A stretch of 64,000 nt of DNA from positions 1-64,000 of the forward strand of contig NZ_FNBT01000004.1 in assembly GCF_900102425.1 (NCBI RefSeq), in the 5' to 3' direction. Shown in pieces: positions 16,175 to 24,235 of this stretch (the stretch's first letter is position 1; each line of letters starts with the position of its first letter). Source of the DNA: Blastococcus aurantiacus (lineage in GTDB: Bacteria; Actinomycetota; Actinomycetes; Mycobacteriales; Geodermatophilaceae). The notes under the pieces are model-generated. The model saw only the letters and a program-made list of their open reading frames with translations, did no database searches and had not been told where the DNA came from. A program made the position numbers and the translations under genes.

Positions 16175-17134
16175 TCAGTCGCCCTGGTGGTGCCGTGCGA
16201 GGTGCTCCTCGCTGACCTCCCACAGCCGGCGGGCGTTGTCCGCGTCCAACGCCCACTGCCGCACGCCGCTGCGCACCCTCGCGTCGTCGGCGACGGTGGG
16301 CGCCTCGTTGCAGTCCTCCAGGTAGTGCCCGCCGGTGGCGAACTCCGGGGCGACGGCGGCGACGAGGGTGGTGGCCGCGCCCTGCTCGGGGGTCTTGAAG
16401 GTCACCGTGCCCTCGCGCTGCGCCTTCTCCCAGCCCTCGATGACGTCGGCGGAGACGTGCCGCTGAAGGTTGGTCATGATCCCGCCGGGCATGAGCGCGT
16501 TGGCCACGATGCCGTCGTCGGCCCAGCGCCGGGTCGCCTCGACCGCGAGCAGCACGTTCGCCGTCTTCGACTGGCCGTAGGCCTGCCACGGGTCGTACGC
16601 CCGCTGCGCGACGTGGATGTCCTCGAAGTGCACCGGCGAGGCCAGGTGGCCGGTGGAGGACACCGAGACGATGCGGGCGCCGTCGGGGGCCGCTGCCAGG
16701 GCGTCGTGCAGGCCGACCGTCAGCGCGAAGTGGCCGAGGTGGTTGGTGGCGAACTGCGTCTCCCAGCCGTGGTCGGTCAGGGTCAGCTGCGGCAGCGCCA
16801 TCACGCCGGCGTTGTTGATCAGGAGGTCGAGCGGGCCGTCCCAGTCGGCGACGATCGCCGCGACGGAGTCGAGGTCGAGCAGGTCGAGGCGGGCGACCCG
16901 CACGGTGGTGCTGCCGGTCGTCCCGGCGATGTTCTTGGCGGCGCGGGCGCCCTGCTCGGGATCGCGGACGGCGATGGTGACCTCTGCGCCGGCCGACGCC
17001 AGCGCGCGCACGGTCTCCACGCCGATCCCGGAGCCGCCACCGGTGACGATCGCCCGTCGCCCGCTGAGGTCGTGGCCGGCGACGACGTCGGCGGCGGTGC
17101 TGGTGGCGTCGAAGCGCGTGCTGATGAGGGGCAT
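16175..17134 (-). CDS. Short-chain dehydrogenase/reductase
   Basis: A 319-residue SDR of the extended-length retinol-dehydrogenase/WWOX-like type common in actinobacteria. The cofactor motif AIVTGGGSGIG is near residue 30, NNAG near 107, and the catalytic Ser is in SVSSTGH with the YGQSK Tyr/Lys pair near 187-191. The substrate is unknown; the long C-terminus after the active site (GWEKAQREGTVTFKTPEQGAATTLVAAV) is characteristic of the subgroup. The ATG at 17134 lacks a strong Shine-Dalgarno sequence. A 125-base gap follows to the small gene at 15867 with no evident structure. Confidence 0.88.
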   Translation of the reverse strand: MPLISTRFDATSTAADVVAGHDLSGRRAIVTGGGSGIGVETVRALASAGAEVTIAVRDPEQGARAAKNIAGTTGSTTVRVARLDLLDLDSVAAIVADWDGPLDLLINNAGVMALPQLTLTDHGWETQFATNHLGHFALTVGLHDALAAAPDGARIVSVSSTGHLASPVHFEDIHVAQRAYDPWQAYGQSKTANVLLAVEATRRWADDGIVANALMPGGIMTNLQRHVSADVIEGWEKAQREGTVTFKTPEQGAATTLVAAVAPEFATGGHYLEDCNEAPTVADDARVRSGVRQWALDADNARRLWEVSEEHLARHHQGD

Positions 17135-17188
17135 GGCCGCGACTCTGCCCCGGCCGGGCGTCGAGGTCGACCGCGGTCGGCCGACGCG

Positions 17189-17377
17189 CTACTCGCGGAC
17201 GATCCAGACCGCAGCCGGCCCCTGGGGGGTGTCGCGGACCTGCGGGGGGTCGAGGGGCTCGTAGACGCCGATCCACTTCGGACCGTCGTACACGAGCAGC
17301 GACGAGACGATCTGCTCGTCCGTCACGTGGTCGACGTGTCCATGGCGGGGTCCGCCCCAGTGGTAGATCAACGGCAC
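17189..17377 (-). CDS. Small conserved hypothetical protein (62 aa)
   Basis: A 62-residue protein, MPLIYHWGGPRHGHVDHVTDEQIVSSLLVYDGPKWIGVYEPLDPP..., with no recognised domain. The GTG start is supported by a -10-like TACCGT (minus strand, 17385-17390) seven bases upstream and the absence of a Shine-Dalgarno sequence, so the transcript is probably leaderless. It may form a short operon with nothing else, since the SDR begins 55 bases downstream on the same strand. The Trp/Tyr/His-rich sequence suggests a compact folded protein. Confidence 0.6.
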   Translation of the reverse strand: MPLIYHWGGPRHGHVDHVTDEQIVSSLLVYDGPKWIGVYEPLDPPQVRDTPQGPAAVWIVRE

Positions 17378-17400
17378 GGGGACAACGGTAGCCCATTCGT

Positions 17401-17449
17401 TTACGCCGTAAGCCCGGCACCGGGGTCCAGTGGCGGCTCGTTACGGCGT
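17401..17449. repeat. TTACGSCGT inverted/palindromic elements
   Basis: TTACGCCGTAA (17401-17411) is itself a palindrome, and TTACGGCGT (17441-17449) is complementary to its ACGCCGTAA part. The pair lies just upstream of the promoter of the 62-aa gene and after the end of the membrane-protein gene. It may be an operator pair or a terminator stem with a 29-base loop. Confidence 0.35.
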
Positions 17450-17469
17450 CGGATGGTCGGCCGCGTGGG

Positions 17470-18765
17470 TCAGTCGCCGTGGGCGTGGTCGCACAGGACC
17501 TCTTCGCCGTCGGGGATGCGGCCCCCGGCGATGCCCTCGAGCGCCGCGAACGGCCCGCACGGGTGCGGCTCCAGCCACACGTGGATCATCGGCGTCTCGA
17601 CCGGCTTGACGAGGCCCGCCGGGCAGGCGCCGCTCGCATCCGTGATTCCCCGGACCTTGCCGTCGGCGTTGTAGCAGAGGTTGTCGTGGGTGTGCCACTG
17701 CATGAGGTTGCCGCCGAGGTCGGGGGCCTGCTCCAGGGGCGTGCCCCGCTTCAGCATGTACATGGCCGCCACCAGCCGGCGACCGCCGCCGCTCGTGTCG
17801 TACACGAGGGACTCGGGGACGTCCGGGTCGAGGATGACGTCGTCGTCCATGTGGGCCTCGTTGACGAAGTGCTCGGTGCCCGTGAAGCCGTCGCCGATGG
17901 AGTGGAACCCGTTGGCCTCGGCGTGGGCCGGGTCGGCCCACTGGGGGAGGCCGTGGAGGGTCACGGCGATGATGTTCTCGGCCGCGGCCTGCTGCTCGGG
18001 GGTGACGCCCTCGACGCCGCTCAGGTCGATCGGCTTGGTGGGGTCATAGGGGACGGTGGCCGCCGAGGCGTCCTCGACGTGGTCCCCGGCCCCGGTCTCG
18101 TCACCGTGGTGGTCGGCGGCGACCGTCCCGTGCGAGCCGTGGCCGTCTCCGGCGGCGTGGGCGTGCGAACCGGCCGTCACCATGCCGAACACGGTGAGGA
18201 CCGAGACACCGACGGCCATGAGTGGCAGCGGCGCCTTCAACCTGAGGCGGGCGTCGTGCTCCGGCCACAGTGCGGAGCCCAGGGCGAGCACCGACGTGAG
18301 GGCGAGGCCGGCCGCGAGGCCGTCCGCCGTCTGGATGGGTTCGGCCTGGTCGAGGCCGGCGACGAAGGGGATGCCGCTCACCTTGGCGAGGGCCCAGCCG
18401 GCGAGGGCGCCCGTCCCGATCAGCAGGCCGAGGACGGCGACGAGGCGGTTGCCGCGGACGAGGGCAAGGACGCCCCACGCCAGCTGGAAGGCGGCGACGG
18501 CGGTGAACGCCACGACGGCCGGCCGGTGCTCGCTGTGGACCCCGATGGCAGCGGCGTGGATGGCCCCCGCGCCGATCGACGTGAGCGCGGCGAGCCCGAC
18601 GAGGCCGGTGGTCGTGGACGTCGTGGCGCTGGTGCCAGGAGGGTCGAGGGCGACTGTCAGGGGGTGCCTCCAGGTGCCGGGAGGGCGACGTGTCGGACGC
18701 TCGTGGTCGGCACCCGACGGATGGACGGCACCTTCCCGTGCGGTCGCCCCCAGGTCAATGACCAC
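17470..18765 (-). CDS. Multi-pass membrane protein with His-rich linker and large extracytoplasmic domain
   Basis: About five hydrophobic helices (TGLVGLAALTSIGAGAIHAAA, AVVAFTAVAAFQLAWGVLALV, LVAVLGLLIGTGALAGWALA, GLAAGLALTSVLALGSAL, LPLMAVGVSVLTVFGMVTAG) are followed by a His/Asp-rich linker (SHAHAAGDGHGSHGTVAADHHGD). A roughly 190-residue domain follows with conserved-looking His/Trp residues (GLPQWADPAHAEANGFHSIGDGFTGTEHF, NLMQWHTHDNLCYNADG, THDNLC, PMIHVWLEPHPCGPF). The family and function are not recognised; metal binding is suggested by composition. The start is uncertain: the GTG at 18765 gives 431 residues without a Shine-Dalgarno sequence, while a CTG at 18660 has GGAGG six bases upstream and would begin just before the first helix (396 residues). 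Confidence 0.7.
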   Translation of the reverse strand: MVIDLGATAREGAVHPSGADHERPTRRPPGTWRHPLTVALDPPGTSATTSTTTGLVGLAALTSIGAGAIHAAAIGVHSEHRPAVVAFTAVAAFQLAWGVLALVRGNRLVAVLGLLIGTGALAGWALAKVSGIPFVAGLDQAEPIQTADGLAAGLALTSVLALGSALWPEHDARLRLKAPLPLMAVGVSVLTVFGMVTAGSHAHAAGDGHGSHGTVAADHHGDETGAGDHVEDASAATVPYDPTKPIDLSGVEGVTPEQQAAAENIIAVTLHGLPQWADPAHAEANGFHSIGDGFTGTEHFVNEAHMDDDVILDPDVPESLVYDTSGGGRRLVAAMYMLKRGTPLEQAPDLGGNLMQWHTHDNLCYNADGKVRGITDASGACPAGLVKPVETPMIHVWLEPHPCGPFAALEGIAGGRIPDGEEVLCDHAHGD

Positions 18766-18830
18766 CGGCCCGATGTCGTGATGCGCATGACCGACACGGA
18801 CGGCATGCCCCCGGCGGACACCCGGACATG

Positions 18831-18866
18831 GAGAGGCCCTGGTCGGCGGACCGACCAGGGCCTCTC
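18831..18866. terminator. Strong hairpin terminator after tRNA-His
   Basis: A 16-bp perfect stem: GAGAGGCCCTGGTCGG (18831-18846), loop CGGA, CCGACCAGGGCCTCTC (18851-18866). It lies four bases beyond the 3' end of the minus-strand tRNA. The core is the same as the hairpin at 15830-15862. Confidence 0.85.
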
Positions 18867-18870
18867 CGGG

Positions 18871-18947
18871 TGGGGTGAGTGACGGGACTTGAACCCGCGA
18901 CATCCAGGATCACAACCTGGCGCTCTACCAGCTGAGCTACACCCACC
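18871..18947 (-). tRNA. tRNA-His (GTG)
   Basis: The minus strand folds as a cloverleaf: acceptor GTGGGTG/CACTCAC, D-arm AGCTCAGCTGGTAGAGC, anticodon stem CCAGG/CCTGG with loop TTGTGAT (anticodon GTG) and T-arm GCGGGTTCAAGTCCCGT. The extra G at position -1 (18947) opposite C73 is the tRNA-His identity element, and CCA is encoded (18871-18873). It lies downstream of orn on the same strand. Confidence 0.97.
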
Positions 18948-19039
18948 ATGTCCGTCCTCCGCGCGCGAGCGGGAGGGGAACCGGGGCAACGATACCGGAG
19001 CCGCCCCTCCGCCTGACGAGGACGGGGGAGGGGCGTGCC

Positions 19040-19696
19040 TCACGCTCCGGTGGAGGGCTTCCCGTCCTCGCCGGCGAGCAGCGCCGCGAAGCCGCCGACG
19101 ACGTCCTCGGCCGCCTTCTTGGCCTCGGAGCTGCTGGGGCCGGGCGCGTCCACGAACACGGTGCGCCGGTAGTAGGCCAGTTCGCGCACAGACTCGATGA
19201 TGTCGGCCAGCGCGCGGTGGGCCAGGCCCTTCGCCGGCTGCCCGAAGTAGACCCGGGGGAACCAGCGGCGGGCGAGCTCCTTGACCGAGGAGACGTCGAT
19301 CATCCGGTAGTGCAGGTGGTCGTCGAGCTCGGGCATGTCCCGGGCGAGGAAGCCGCGGTCGGTGCCGATGGAGTTGCCGCACAGCGGCGCCGTCCGGCGC
19401 TCGGGCACCCACCGCTTGATGTAGGCCAGCACCTGCTGCTCGGCCTCGGCCACGGTCAGCGTGGAGGCGCGCACCTCCTCGGTGAGCCCCGACTTGCGGT
19501 GCATCTCCTGGACGACCTCGTTCATGCCGTCGAGGTCGGCGTCGTCGGCGCCGATGATGAGGTCCAGACCGGGGTCCAGGACGTTGAGCTCGGAGTCGGT
19601 GACGATCACCGCGACCTCGATGAGCTTGTCCTTGACGAGGTCCAGTCCGGTCATCTCGCAGTCGATCCAGACCAGGTGCCCTGCGCTGTCAGCCAC
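19040..19696 (-). CDS. orn: Oligoribonuclease
   Basis: A 218-residue DEDDh exonuclease. The acidic motifs are all present: [42 protein letters not shown], and [23 protein letters not shown]. Orn degrades 2-5-nt RNAs (and pGpG, linking it to c-di-GMP turnover) to mononucleotides in the cytoplasm and is essential in many bacteria. The GTG at 19696 is chosen because it gives the canonical N-terminus [17 protein letters not shown]. The orn to tRNA-His order is also found in mycobacteria. The C-terminal 25 residues are a non-conserved extension. Confidence 0.95.
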   Translation of the reverse strand: MADSAGHLVWIDCEMTGLDLVKDKLIEVAVIVTDSELNVLDPGLDLIIGADDADLDGMNEVVQEMHRKSGLTEEVRASTLTVAEAEQQVLAYIKRWVPERRTAPLCGNSIGTDRGFLARDMPELDDHLHYRMIDVSSVKELARRWFPRVYFGQPAKGLAHRALADIIESVRELAYYRRTVFVDAPGPSSSEAKKAAEDVVGGFAALLAGEDGKPSTGA

Positions 19697-19905
19697 GGCG
19701 CAGAACAGTACGCACCGCCACCGGCGCCGTCCCGTGGGCGGCTGGCGTGCCGTTCCATCCGCGGCGGGTGATTCGCGGTACGTCCGGCGCGGTCCCCGAG
19801 ACGCCTCCGTGATGTGACGTAGCGTCGAGGTCGATCGCCGGGGGTCGATCGACCACCGGACCCGACCGGTGCCCGAGCCCGCCCACCACTCCCCGGAGGA
19901 CGACC

Positions 19906-21834
19906 GTGCTGCCCCTCACCCCGCTGCCGCCGCAGACGGACGGGGAACGTGCCTTCTTCTCAGAACTGGTGCGCTGGGACACCGGCAACGCCATCCGTGG
20001 CGCCGTGGTGGCGGCGATCCCGTTCGCCGACGGGCCCCTGCAGCGCCGGCTCTCCGACGCCGTCCTCTTCGTGCCCGAGGGCATCGCCGTGGTGCGCGTG
20101 GCCGAGGTCGTGCGCCAGTCCGGCGTCGTCAACGCCTCGCCCGAGGGGCCCTGGACCATCGGCCCGGCCGGCACCGGCGGCGCGGTCCTGCAGCTCGCCG
20201 GTGGGGGCTCCACGCCGCTGGACGGACTCATGCGCGCCGGGATGGAGACGGCGATGCGGTTGCGCCGGGCCGGCCTCGAGCCGGGGCGGATCGCCCGGGT
20301 CACCGTGCTGACCGGGGCGATCGAGGGCCTCCTGCCGGCCGACGGCGATCTCGGCGAGGGTGACCAGGTCGCCCTGCTCGAGACCCGCTCCCTGCTGCTC
20401 GGCATCGCGCGGGCCAGCCGGTACACCGGCGTGGACAACCCGCGGCTGTGGACGACCGCCGACGTGCGCGCCGCGCTGGAGGCGCTGGGCCTGCAGGGGC
20501 GCGGTCCCTCGGTCGAGGAGCTCAACGGCGAGGGGTTCCCGTACTCGCCCTACGTGCTGCGCCGGTCGCAGCTCCTGACGCCGGCGGCGATGGCCGCCAC
20601 GCCTGCCGCCGCTGCACCGGGGGCTCCGCCCGCGCAGCCGGCCCCCGTGCCGCAGCCCCCCACACCGCAGCAGCCCCCGGCGCAGCCGGCCGGACCCACG
20701 CGGGAGTCGATCGAGCAGGCGGTGGCCGCCTCGGTCGCGGCCGCGCACGCCGCCGCAGCCGCCCAGGCCGCGGCCACCCCGCAGCCCGGCGGCGCTCCGT
20801 CCGACGACGGCGCGACGAATCCCGTCGCCACTGCTCCGCCGACCGCGCCCGGGAGCCCCGCAGCTCCGCCCTCCCCGCCCGTGACGGCCGCTGCCGCGAG
20901 GCCGGCCGGGGACACCGTGGCCATCGACGGGCCGTCCGTCTCCTCCGCCGCCGCCGCTGCGCCTGCCCCTGCCGCTGCGGTGTCGGCGCGGGACACCGTG
21001 GCCGTGGACGGACCCTCGGAGCCGCCCTCCGGTGACGCGGGCATCGGCGGGCTCTTCGCCGGTGCCGAGCCGGACCTCGCCGATGCACCGCCCGGCACCG
21101 CCGTCCTGCCCGCGCAGCAGCCGCCCGCCACGGCGGCGACCGCGGAACCGGCAACGCAGCACTTCTGGGACCGCACCGCCGAGCAGGACGACTCGGATCC
21201 GGACAGGCCCGGGCGCACCCGCCGCACCCTGCTGGTGCTCGCTGCCGTCCTGGTCCTGGCGCTCATCGGCGTGGGCCTGTCGCTGGCGCTGGCCGAGCGG
21301 GACGGCGACGGCGGCACGGCGGCCCCGACGGAGCCCGCGGAGCCGGTGCCAACCGGCCCCGCGGTGGGCAGCGTGCAGCAGGTGGGGGGCGTGTCGTACA
21401 CCCTGCGCGCGGCCGAGGTCGACGAGACCTGCGTGGGCAACGCCTATGGCGACACCGCGACCTTCTTCGAGACGTCGGACTGCACGGGCCTGTCCCGGGC
21501 GCTCTACTCGGGGCAGGTCGGCGGCCGCGAGGTGGTGGTCTCCGTCGCGCGGGTGCGGATGCCCGACACCGTGGCGGCGCGCGAGCTGCGGGGCCTGACC
21601 GACACCAGCGGCAGCGGCAACGTCAGCGACCTGCTGCGTGAGGGGCTGACCTACCCCGGCGGGCCGGAGGAGCTGGGCGACGAGGCCGAGTACGCGAGCG
21701 CGGTCTCCGGCCCGACGGTCACCATCGTGGAGAGCGCCTGGGTGAGGCCGTCCGCTGGTGGTACGGATGCCGAGGTCGACCAGGTCGCCACCAGCGGGCT
21801 GTCGCTGACCACGCCGCCGCTGCCCGCCGACTGA
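19906..21834 (+). CDS. Membrane-anchored Ala/Pro-rich protein with unknown N-terminal domain
   Basis: A 642-residue protein with GGAGG upstream of its GTG. Residues 1-225 form a globular domain ([51 protein letters not shown]...) not assigned to a family. Residues 225-430 are a low-complexity Ala/Pro linker containing two copies of DTVAxDGPS. A single transmembrane helix ([21 protein letters not shown]) near 440-460 leads to a ~180-residue exterior domain with two Cys ([32 protein letters not shown]), possibly a disulfide. The architecture is cytoplasmic domain, linker, helix, exported domain, which resembles actinobacterial cell-envelope sensors or assembly proteins. The DTVAxDGPS repeats could be phosphorylation or binding sites. 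No enzyme motif is seen. Confidence 0.7.
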   Translation: MLPLTPLPPQTDGERAFFSELVRWDTGNAIRGAVVAAIPFADGPLQRRLSDAVLFVPEGIAVVRVAEVVRQSGVVNASPEGPWTIGPAGTGGAVLQLAGGGSTPLDGLMRAGMETAMRLRRAGLEPGRIARVTVLTGAIEGLLPADGDLGEGDQVALLETRSLLLGIARASRYTGVDNPRLWTTADVRAALEALGLQGRGPSVEELNGEGFPYSPYVLRRSQLLTPAAMAATPAAAAPGAPPAQPAPVPQPPTPQQPPAQPAGPTRESIEQAVAASVAAAHAAAAAQAAATPQPGGAPSDDGATNPVATAPPTAPGSPAAPPSPPVTAAAARPAGDTVAIDGPSVSSAAAAAPAPAAAVSARDTVAVDGPSEPPSGDAGIGGLFAGAEPDLADAPPGTAVLPAQQPPATAATAEPATQHFWDRTAEQDDSDPDRPGRTRRTLLVLAAVLVLALIGVGLSLALAERDGDGGTAAPTEPAEPVPTGPAVGSVQQVGGVSYTLRAAEVDETCVGNAYGDTATFFETSDCTGLSRALYSGQVGGREVVVSVARVRMPDTVAARELRGLTDTSGSGNVSDLLREGLTYPGGPEELGDEAEYASAVSGPTVTIVESAWVRPSAGGTDAEVDQVATSGLSLTTPPLPAD

Positions 21835-21852
21835 CCCGCGCGAAGGGAGCGT

Positions 21853-22458
21853 TCAGGCGGTCGCCGCGGCCGACGCCATGTCGGTGAGCAGCCGGGCCAT
21901 CGCCGAGCGGTCGAGCCGGCCGGCGCTGTGCGGAGTCGAGTTGATCAGCCCGAACACGGCGTGCGCCCGCGCGCGGCAGGCGGCGGCCTCGGCCGTGGGG
22001 TGCAGCCGGGCCAGCACGGCGACCCACACCTCCACGTAGCGGCGCTGCAACCGGCGCACCTGCGCGGCGTCGGAGTCGGCCAGCGAGCCCAGGTCGCGGT
22101 CGTGGACGGTGATCAGCGCGGGGTTGTCCAGGGCGAAGTCGACCTGGAACTCGACCAGCGCGCGCAGTTGAGCCCGGGGGTCGGCCCCGGCGGTGGAGAC
22201 CCGCTCGGTCCCACCGACCAGCAGGCGCTCGCTGATCCGCAGCAGCATCTCGGCGAGCATGGCGTCCTTGCCGGCGAAGTGCCGGTAGATCGCCGGGCCG
22301 GTCACGCCGACCGCCGCACCGACGTCGTCCACGCCGACGGCGCGGGAGCCGCGCTCGGCGAACAGCTGGGCCGCGGCCTGCAGGATCTGCTCCCGCCGCG
22401 AGGGCCGGTCGGCGTCGGCGTGCAGCGCGGTGTCCCGCTCCGAGCCGGTCGTCGTCAC
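21853..22458 (-). CDS. TetR-family repressor of the leucine-catabolism operon (BkaR-like by context)
   Basis: A 201-residue protein with a TetR DNA-binding domain (SRREQILQAAAQLFAERGSRAVGVDDVGAAVGVTGPAIYRHFAGKDAMLAEML, about 20-70) and a helical ligand domain. It is divergent from the acyl-CoA carboxylase operon with two operator-like repeats between them. In Mycobacterium tuberculosis a TetR regulator (Rv2506, BkaR) lies next to accD1-accA1-fadE19, the same neighbourhood; orthology is inferred from this context, not proven. The GTG at 22458 is six bases after TAGGAT (minus strand, 22465-22470) with no Shine-Dalgarno sequence, so the gene is probably leaderless and autoregulated. Confidence 0.85.
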   Translation of the reverse strand: MTTTGSERDTALHADADRPSRREQILQAAAQLFAERGSRAVGVDDVGAAVGVTGPAIYRHFAGKDAMLAEMLLRISERLLVGGTERVSTAGADPRAQLRALVEFQVDFALDNPALITVHDRDLGSLADSDAAQVRRLQRRYVEVWVAVLARLHPTAEAAACRARAHAVFGLINSTPHSAGRLDRSAMARLLTDMASAAATA

Positions 22459-22475
22459 GCCGGAATCCTACCGAC

Positions 22476-22493
22476 GGTGAACTCCGGTTCACC
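22476..22493. promoter_or_regulatory. Perfect palindromic operator GGTGAAC-N4-GTTCACC
   Basis: GGTGAAC (22476-22482), TCCG, GTTCACC (22487-22493): a perfect dyad five bases upstream of the -10 (22465-22470) of the minus-strand tetR promoter. It is a probable site for TetR autorepression. Confidence 0.75.
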
Positions 22494-22520
22494 GACTCGC
22501 GGCGATCACTGGTCCTCCGG

Positions 22521-22538
22521 AGTGAACGCTGGTTAACC
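22521..22538. promoter_or_regulatory. Second operator overlapping the accD1 -10 box
   Basis: AGTGAAC-GCTG-GTTAACC (22521-22538) is a variant of the 22476 dyad. Its right arm contains most of TAACCT (22534-22539), the likely -10 of the leaderless accD1 start at 22546, so binding would block transcription of the carboxylase operon. Confidence 0.68.
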
Positions 22539-22545
22539 TGCACCC

Positions 22546-24159
22546 GTGGACGCCCCGGTGCTCGCCCGAACCACGCCCACCGATCCCGGCGCCGCCGCCC
22601 GCAACGCGGCGGCGCACGCCGCGCTGGCCGCCGACCTCGCCGCGGAGCTGGGCCGGGTGGCCCTGGGTGGGGGAGAGCGCGCCCGCGAGCGGCACGTGTC
22701 CCGCGGCAAGCTGCTGCCCCGCGAGCGCGTCGACGCGCTGCTCGACCCGGGCAGCCCGTTCCTCGAGCTCTCGCCGCTGGCCGCACACGGTCTGTACGAC
22801 GGCGACGCCCCGGCCGCGGGGATCATCACCGGTATCGGCCGCGTCGCCGGCCGCGAGTGCGTCGTCGTCGCCAACGACGCGACCGTCAAGGGCGGCACCT
22901 ACTACCCGATGACGGTGAAGAAGCACCTGCGGGCGCAGGAGGTGGCGCTGCACAACCGGCTGCCCTGCATCTACCTGGTCGATTCCGGCGGCGCCTTCCT
23001 GCCGATGCAGGACGACGTCTTCCCCGACCGGGAGCACTTCGGCCGGATCTTCTTCAACCAGGCGAACCTGTCCAAGGCCGGGATCGCGCAGATCGCCGCC
23101 GTCCTGGGTTCGTGCACCGCCGGCGGCGCGTACGTGCCGGCCATGAGCGACGAGGCGGTCATCGTCCGCGGCCAGGGGACGATCTTCCTGGGCGGCCCGC
23201 CGCTGGTGAAGGCCGCCACCGGCGAGGTGGTCACCGCGGAGGATCTGGGCGGGGGAGACCTGCACAGCCGGGTCAGCGGCGTCACCGACCACCTGGCCGA
23301 CGACGACGCGCACGCGCTGCAGATCGTCCGCCAGATCGTGGGCACCCTCGGTCCGCGCGAGCCCCGGCCGTGGGACGTCGAACCGGTCGAGGAACCGCTG
23401 CTGGACCCGGCCTCGGTTGTCGAGGTCGTGCCGCCGGACCCGCGCACGCCCTACGACGTCCGCGAGGTCATCGCCCGGCTGGTCGACGGCAGCCGGTTCG
23501 CCGAGTTCAAGCCGCTCTACGGGTCGACCCTGGTCACCGGCTTCGCCCGGCTGCACGGCCACCCCGTCGGGATCGTCGCGAACAACGGCGTCCTGTTCAG
23601 CGAGTCCGCGCTCAAGGGCGCGCACTTCATCGAGCTGTGCGACCGCCGGAAGATCCCGCTGCTCTTCCTGCAGAACATCTCCGGGTTCATGGTCGGCCGC
23701 GACTACGAGGCCGGCGGCATCGCCAAGCACGGCGCCAAGATGGTCACCGCCGTCGCCTGCGCCCGGGTGCCCAAGCTGACCGTCGTCATCGGCGGCTCGT
23801 TCGGTGCCGGCAACTACTCGATGTGCGGCCGGGCCTACTCACCCCGCTTCCTGTTCACCTGGCCCAACGCCCGCATCTCCGTCATGGGCGGGGAGCAGGC
23901 GGCGTCGGTGCTCGCGCAGGTGCGCCGCGACGGCCTGGAGGCCCGCGGTGAGGAGTGGCCGGCCGAGGACGAGGAGGCGTTCAAGGCGCCGATCCGCGAG
24001 CAGTACGAGCAGCAGGGCCACCCGTACTACGCCACCGCCCGCCTCTGGGACGACGGCGTGATCGACCCGACGCAGACCCGCACCGTGCTCGGCCTGGCCC
24101 TGTCCGCCTGCGCCAACGCGCCCCTCGAGGAGGTCGGCTATGGCGTCTTCCGCATGTGA
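22546..24159 (+). CDS. accD1: Acyl-CoA carboxylase beta subunit, probable methylcrotonyl-CoA carboxyltransferase
   Basis: A 537-residue carboxyltransferase with both crotonase-fold halves: the N-terminal acyl-CoA half ([51 protein letters not shown]) and the C-terminal carboxybiotin half ([51 protein letters not shown]). These sequences, with the downstream alpha subunit and isovaleryl-CoA dehydrogenase, fit methylcrotonyl-CoA carboxylase of leucine degradation. The M. tuberculosis homolog AccD1 is known to have this activity. The GTG follows TAACCT by six bases without a Shine-Dalgarno sequence, so it is probably leaderless. It is the first gene of a three-gene operon. A geranyl- or propionyl-specific enzyme is less likely. 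Confidence 0.92.
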   Translation: MDAPVLARTTPTDPGAAARNAAAHAALAADLAAELGRVALGGGERARERHVSRGKLLPRERVDALLDPGSPFLELSPLAAHGLYDGDAPAAGIITGIGRVAGRECVVVANDATVKGGTYYPMTVKKHLRAQEVALHNRLPCIYLVDSGGAFLPMQDDVFPDREHFGRIFFNQANLSKAGIAQIAAVLGSCTAGGAYVPAMSDEAVIVRGQGTIFLGGPPLVKAATGEVVTAEDLGGGDLHSRVSGVTDHLADDDAHALQIVRQIVGTLGPREPRPWDVEPVEEPLLDPASVVEVVPPDPRTPYDVREVIARLVDGSRFAEFKPLYGSTLVTGFARLHGHPVGIVANNGVLFSESALKGAHFIELCDRRKIPLLFLQNISGFMVGRDYEAGGIAKHGAKMVTAVACARVPKLTVVIGGSFGAGNYSMCGRAYSPRFLFTWPNARISVMGGEQAASVLAQVRRDGLEARGEEWPAEDEEAFKAPIREQYEQQGHPYYATARLWDDGVIDPTQTRTVLGLALSACANAPLEEVGYGVFRM

Positions 24160-24171
24160 CCCCAGCAGCAC

Positions 24172-24217
24172 TCCGCTTTTCCGCGGTAAAGCGGTCCGCT
24201 TTTCCGCGGAAAAGCAG
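24172..24217. repeat. Two tandem 23-bp palindromic repeats between accD1 and accA1
   Basis: The unit TCCGCTTTTCCGCGGWAAAG-CRG occurs twice head to tail (24172-24194 and 24195-24217) with two mismatches. Each contains a dyad; GCTTTTCCGCGGAAAAGC (24198-24215) is a perfect 18-bp palindrome and the first copy (24175-24192) has one change. They fill most of the 76-base gap inside the operon and are AT-richer than the flanking genes. Confidence 0.75.
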
Positions 24218-24235
24218 ATTCGGGCGGTGGCGTAG

